A stretch of DNA of 7,795 bases from Tannerella sp. GTDB taxonomy: Bacteria; Bacteroidota; Bacteroidia; Bacteroidales; Tannerellaceae. The DNA is taken from positions 1-7,795 of the forward strand of contig JAIRXI010000147.1 of the NCBI GenBank assembly GCA_031268395.1. Reading direction: 5' to 3'. Of the stretch, positions 7,138 to 7,795 are shown one piece after another. The notes beneath the pieces were generated by a model that was given only the letters and a program-made list of their open reading frames with translations, was not told the DNA's origin and made no database searches. The translations under genes and the position numbers were made by a program. How positions within the stretch are numbered: position 1 is the first letter of the stretch; every line of letters starts with the position of its first letter.

Positions 7138-7304
7138 CTGGCGGCTCTCCGTTCATCGCCCGTTCTTTACCGGAACATCCTGTACGCTTCAGGCAAATGA
7201 GGCAGTCTGTCCGAGACGAAGGCTGGCCGTATGGCTGTCATAAAGCGCTTCGTTCCATGCACACATGGTTTTACCGGCGCCCCGGCTGTTATACTGTATT
7301 TAAT
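7138..7304. other. intergenic stretch without a recognised gene
   Basis: Short open frames exist here on both strands, but none has a recognisable family, a promoter or a clear start context, and the plus-strand ones run on into the adjacent palindromic element. The only structure I see is a small perfect hairpin, CCATG-CACA-CATGG (7255-7268). The final five bases, TTAAT (7300-7304), form the left copy of the target duplication of the element that follows. Confidence 0.5.
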
Positions 7305-7347
7305 CCCAACATGTCCATTAGACACTTCCCCGTCGTGTCCGGAAGAG
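7305..7347 (+). repeat. left terminal inverted repeat of the MITE-like element
   Basis: Begins CCCAACATGTCCATTAGAC and ends CGGAAGAG. It differs from the right arm by four substitutions and one missing base, which suggests an old insertion or a parent element with imperfect ends. Confidence 0.8.
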
Positions 7348-7445
7348 GGCCTGCCGGCAAAAAACGGCCCGCAACGCACTGTGGCCCGTCCCTGCCGGGA
7401 CGGGTTGACGGGCGGATATTCCGTTTGCGGCCGGCAAGCAGTCTT

Positions 7446-7489
7446 CTCTTCCGAACACGACAGGAGAAGCGTCTAATGGACATTTTGGG
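7446..7489 (-). repeat. right terminal inverted repeat of the MITE-like element
   Basis: On the minus strand it begins CCCAAAATGTCCATTAGAC and ends CGGAAGAG. The 13-base block ATGTCCATTAGAC is identical in both arms (7311-7323 and 7471-7483). Confidence 0.8.
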
Positions 7490-7510
7490 TTAATTACGCC
7501 TGTTTTTCCT

Positions 7511-7676
7511 GAAAATCCCGTCGACCTTTCGCCAATCGGTAGCTACCACCGCCCGTAAGAGTCTACTTTCTGTCGATTGTTGTCTGCCTTTCCGCCGTTT
7601 TAGTCTACCTTTCGCCCACAGGTACTTACCTTTCCACCACAGGTACTTACCTTTCCACCACAGGTACTTACCTTTC
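7511..7676. repeat. degenerate 21-bp tandem repeat array, about eight units
   Basis: Units end in CTTTC or a variant at about 7530, 7550, 7570, 7592, 7613, 7634, 7655 and 7676, a period of 20-22 and mostly 21 bases. The last two units (7635-7655, 7656-7676) are identical and the one before (7614-7634) differs at two bases; these three share CACAGGTACTTACCTTTC. Earlier units decay to GTCTACCTTTC, GTCTGCCTTTC, GTCTACTTTC and GTCGACCTTTC, and one is the perfect palindrome GGTAGCTACC (7538-7547). On the minus strand the array reads as a heptad repeat (KGKYLWW), in a frame from 7690 to 7490 that has only a TTG start. Units are directly adjacent with no spacers, so this is not a CRISPR. Function unknown. 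Confidence 0.85.
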
Positions 7677-7714
7677 CGTAAGCATCCCAAATGTGCCGTC
7701 TTGTATTATTGCTT

Positions 7715-7727
7715 GTTCCGTCGGAAC
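7715..7727. repeat. small perfect hairpin
   Basis: GTTCC (7715-7719), loop GTC, GGAAC (7723-7727). It lies just before a possible promoter that points out of the window. No T tract follows, so a terminator is unlikely; an operator or chance are both possible. Confidence 0.3.
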
Positions 7728-7757
7728 TTTGTCTCCCAAAAAGAGATGTTCAATTTG
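7728..7757 (+). promoter_or_regulatory. possible promoter for a gene beyond the right edge
   Basis: TTTG (7728-7731) followed after 18 bases by TCAATTTG (7750-7757), one mismatch from the Bacteroidota -7 consensus TAnnTTTG and slightly short of the usual 19-21 base spacing. No gene start is seen before the window ends at 7795, so this is tentative. Confidence 0.25.
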
Positions 7758-7795
7758 AGTGAAAGCAATCGATATGTAGTATGTGTAACCGGCGT

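Larger units (their letters stand above)
7305..7489. mobile_element. MITE-like palindromic element with TTAAT target duplication
   Basis: 185-bp element with long imperfect terminal inverted repeats: 43 bases at 7305-7347 and 44 at 7446-7489, with 39 aligned positions identical and one indel. Both ends begin CCCAA and share ATGTCCATTAGAC, GTCGTGT and CGGAAGAG when read inward. It is flanked on both sides by TTAAT (7300-7304 and 7490-7494), a 5-bp target site duplication. Pairing continues inside: 7353-7367 with 7421-7435 (12 of 15), then a central hairpin CCCGTCCC-TGCC-GGGACGGG (7385-7404), so nearly the whole element can fold as one hairpin. There is no room for a transposase, so it would be a non-autonomous element mobilised in trans. 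The IS family cannot be assigned here. The alternative is a repetitive extragenic hairpin that also ends transcription. Confidence 0.7.

Noticed and set aside
5909..7156. 415-codon open frame on the minus strand, Gln/Glu/Arg rich
   Set aside because: Antisense shadow of cydB; composition reflects the complement of hydrophobic codons, and no domain is recognisable.
7305..7489. Invertible promoter (phase-variable switch) flanked by inverted repeats
   Set aside because: The arms are imperfect and the interior is itself palindromic with no promoter box; the TTAAT duplication and coterminal ends fit a transposed element better. No recombinase gene is seen nearby.
7197..7493. 98-codon and overlapping 81-codon open frames on the plus strand
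   Set aside because: They run from unrecognised intergenic sequence into the palindromic element; no family, promoter or start signal.
7511..7676. CRISPR array
   Set aside because: Units of about 21 bases abut with no unique spacers, and no cas genes are present in the window.

Overview
The window looks like chromosomal DNA from a Bacteroidota bacterium, most likely Bacteroidales. By eye it is more GC-rich than typical Bacteroides or Prevotella. The evidence is a secreted GH78 alpha-L-rhamnosidase, a lipoprotein resembling the Bacteroidales BF3164/6-bladed-propeller group, a DUF4492-cydA-cydB operon of the Bacteroidota type, and two good matches to the Bacteroidota -7 promoter element (TAnnTTTG). 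I cannot name the genus from sequence alone.

Layout, all genes on the + strand. (1) 2-2236: GH78 alpha-L-rhamnosidase, missing only its start codon and part of its signal peptide at the window edge. (2) 2237-2345: intergenic region with a weak terminator-like hairpin and a -7 promoter box. (3) 2346-3973: two genes overlapping by ATGA, a probable beta-propeller lipoprotein and a small exported protein of unknown function. (4) 3974-4104: terminator-like hairpins followed by a promoter with a palindrome in its spacer. (5) 4105-7093: DUF4492 small membrane protein, cydA and cydB, encoding a cytochrome bd quinol oxidase, ended by a strong bipartite hairpin at 7099-7137. (6) 7138-7795: about 650 bases without a convincing gene. 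This part holds a 185-bp nearly palindromic MITE-like element with a 5-bp target duplication, then a degenerate 21-bp tandem repeat array, then a possible promoter pointing out of the window.

How it works together: the rhamnosidase would release L-rhamnose from plant or host-associated glycans in the periplasm or at the surface. The lipoprotein/exported-protein pair is a separate transcription unit of unknown role. The cyd operon encodes the high-affinity terminal oxidase that in Bacteroides fragilis permits respiration at nanomolar oxygen. The tiny DUF4492 protein is placed as the first gene of that operon, as expected of an accessory subunit or assembly factor.

The most noteworthy items are the non-coding 3' region (MITE plus 21-bp array), the DUF4492 protein as a candidate third oxidase subunit, and the divergent CydB residues. 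None of these is proven by the sequence alone, and I do not see a clearly new multi-gene system.
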